A stretch of DNA of 5,577 bases from Cyanobacteriota bacterium. Its GTDB lineage: Bacteria; Cyanobacteriota; Cyanobacteriia; Phormidesmidales; Phormidesmidaceae. The notes beneath the pieces are model-generated. The model did no database searches. It was not told where the DNA came from and worked only from the letters and a program-made list of their open reading frames with translations. This document shows, piece by piece, positions 5,355 to 5,577 of this stretch (the stretch's first letter is position 1; each line of letters starts with the position of its first letter). Both the position numbers and the translations under genes were made by a program. The stretch is from NCBI GenBank assembly GCA_027592485.1, contig JAQCKL010000333.1:1-5577 (forward strand). Direction: 5' to 3'.

Positions 5355-5577
5355 ATGAGACTGGCAGATCGGTTAAATCAAGTATCGCCATCGATGACCT
5401 TGGCAATTTCTGCCAAGGCAAAGGCGATGGCTGCTGACGGTATTGATGTATGTAGCTTTAGCGCGGGGGAGCCGGATTTTGACACCCCGAAACACATTCG
5501 GGTCGCCGCCCAACAGGCCATGGATCAGGGCCGCACCCACTATGGCCCTGCTGTGGGGGAACCGGCTTTACGCCAAG
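5355..5577 (+). CDS. aspC: Class I PLP-dependent aminotransferase, N-terminal part (cut by window end)
   Basis: The first 74 codons of a fold-type I aminotransferase of the bacterial aspartate aminotransferase type, which transfers the amino group between aspartate (or prephenate, in some members of this branch) and 2-oxoglutarate with PLP as cofactor. Seen: the N-terminal segment RLADRLNQVSPSMTLAISAKA (about 2-22), the hallmark SFSAGEPDFDTP (34-45) that contributes to substrate and cofactor binding, and YGPAVGEPALR (63-73), matching the Tyr-x-Pro-x-x-Gly-x-x-x-Leu-Arg motif of the family. The PLP-binding Lys lies beyond the window, so activity cannot be judged. The start is supported by AGGA six bases upstream and by the usual family N-terminus. 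The symbol reflects the commonest annotation of this family; aspartate versus prephenate specificity cannot be decided from this part. Confidence 0.9.
   Translation, partial: MRLADRLNQVSPSMTLAISAKAKAMAADGIDVCSFSAGEPDFDTPKHIRVAAQQAMDQGRTHYGPAVGEPALRQ

Noticed and set aside
1..5577. A novel defence, CRISPR or biosynthetic system
   Set aside because: Every gene apart from the small PepSY-TM protein belongs to a well-known family, no direct-repeat array is seen, and the gene order shows no modular cluster.

Overview
The window looks like chromosomal DNA from a cyanobacterium. Eight copies of the cyanobacterial octamer GCGATCGC (HIP1) lie between 1584 and 4783, and the genes (apt, a TSUP permease, a short PepSY-TM protein, an aminotransferase of the bacterial AspAT type) are ordinary cyanobacterial housekeeping genes. 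I cannot name a genus.

Region 1, about 1-1422, is an insertion sequence of the IS4 family. Its DDE transposase has all three catalytic residues and the Y-R-E-K signature. The ATG at 170 falls inside the predicted N-terminal DNA-binding domain, so the real protein began further upstream. The upstream reading frame is broken or shifted, and a run of seven A's at 104-110 is the obvious suspect. The right edge of the element abuts, and appears to truncate, a minus-strand M48 metalloprotease remnant (1420-1776). That remnant has also lost its 5' half and carries YELGH where HELGH is expected, so it is a pseudogene.

Region 2, 1837-3457, is a minus-strand pair: apt (adenine phosphoribosyltransferase) followed 46 bases later by a DppB/OppB-type ABC transporter permease. 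No ATP-binding or substrate-binding partner is in the window. Region 3, 3587-4360, is a plus-strand TSUP/TauE-type membrane transporter divergent from apt. It converges on region 4, a minus-strand pair 32 bases apart: a thermonuclease (SNase-like) and a 96-residue PepSY-TM protein. Region 5, from 5355 to the window edge, is the first 74 codons of a class I PLP aminotransferase, divergent from the thermonuclease gene across a 217-base spacer.

I see no CRISPR array, RNA gene, defence cluster or novel multigene system. The parts most worth a second look are the possible frameshift at the A7 run in the transposase, the doubly truncated M48 gene, and the absence of HIP1 from the IS segment.
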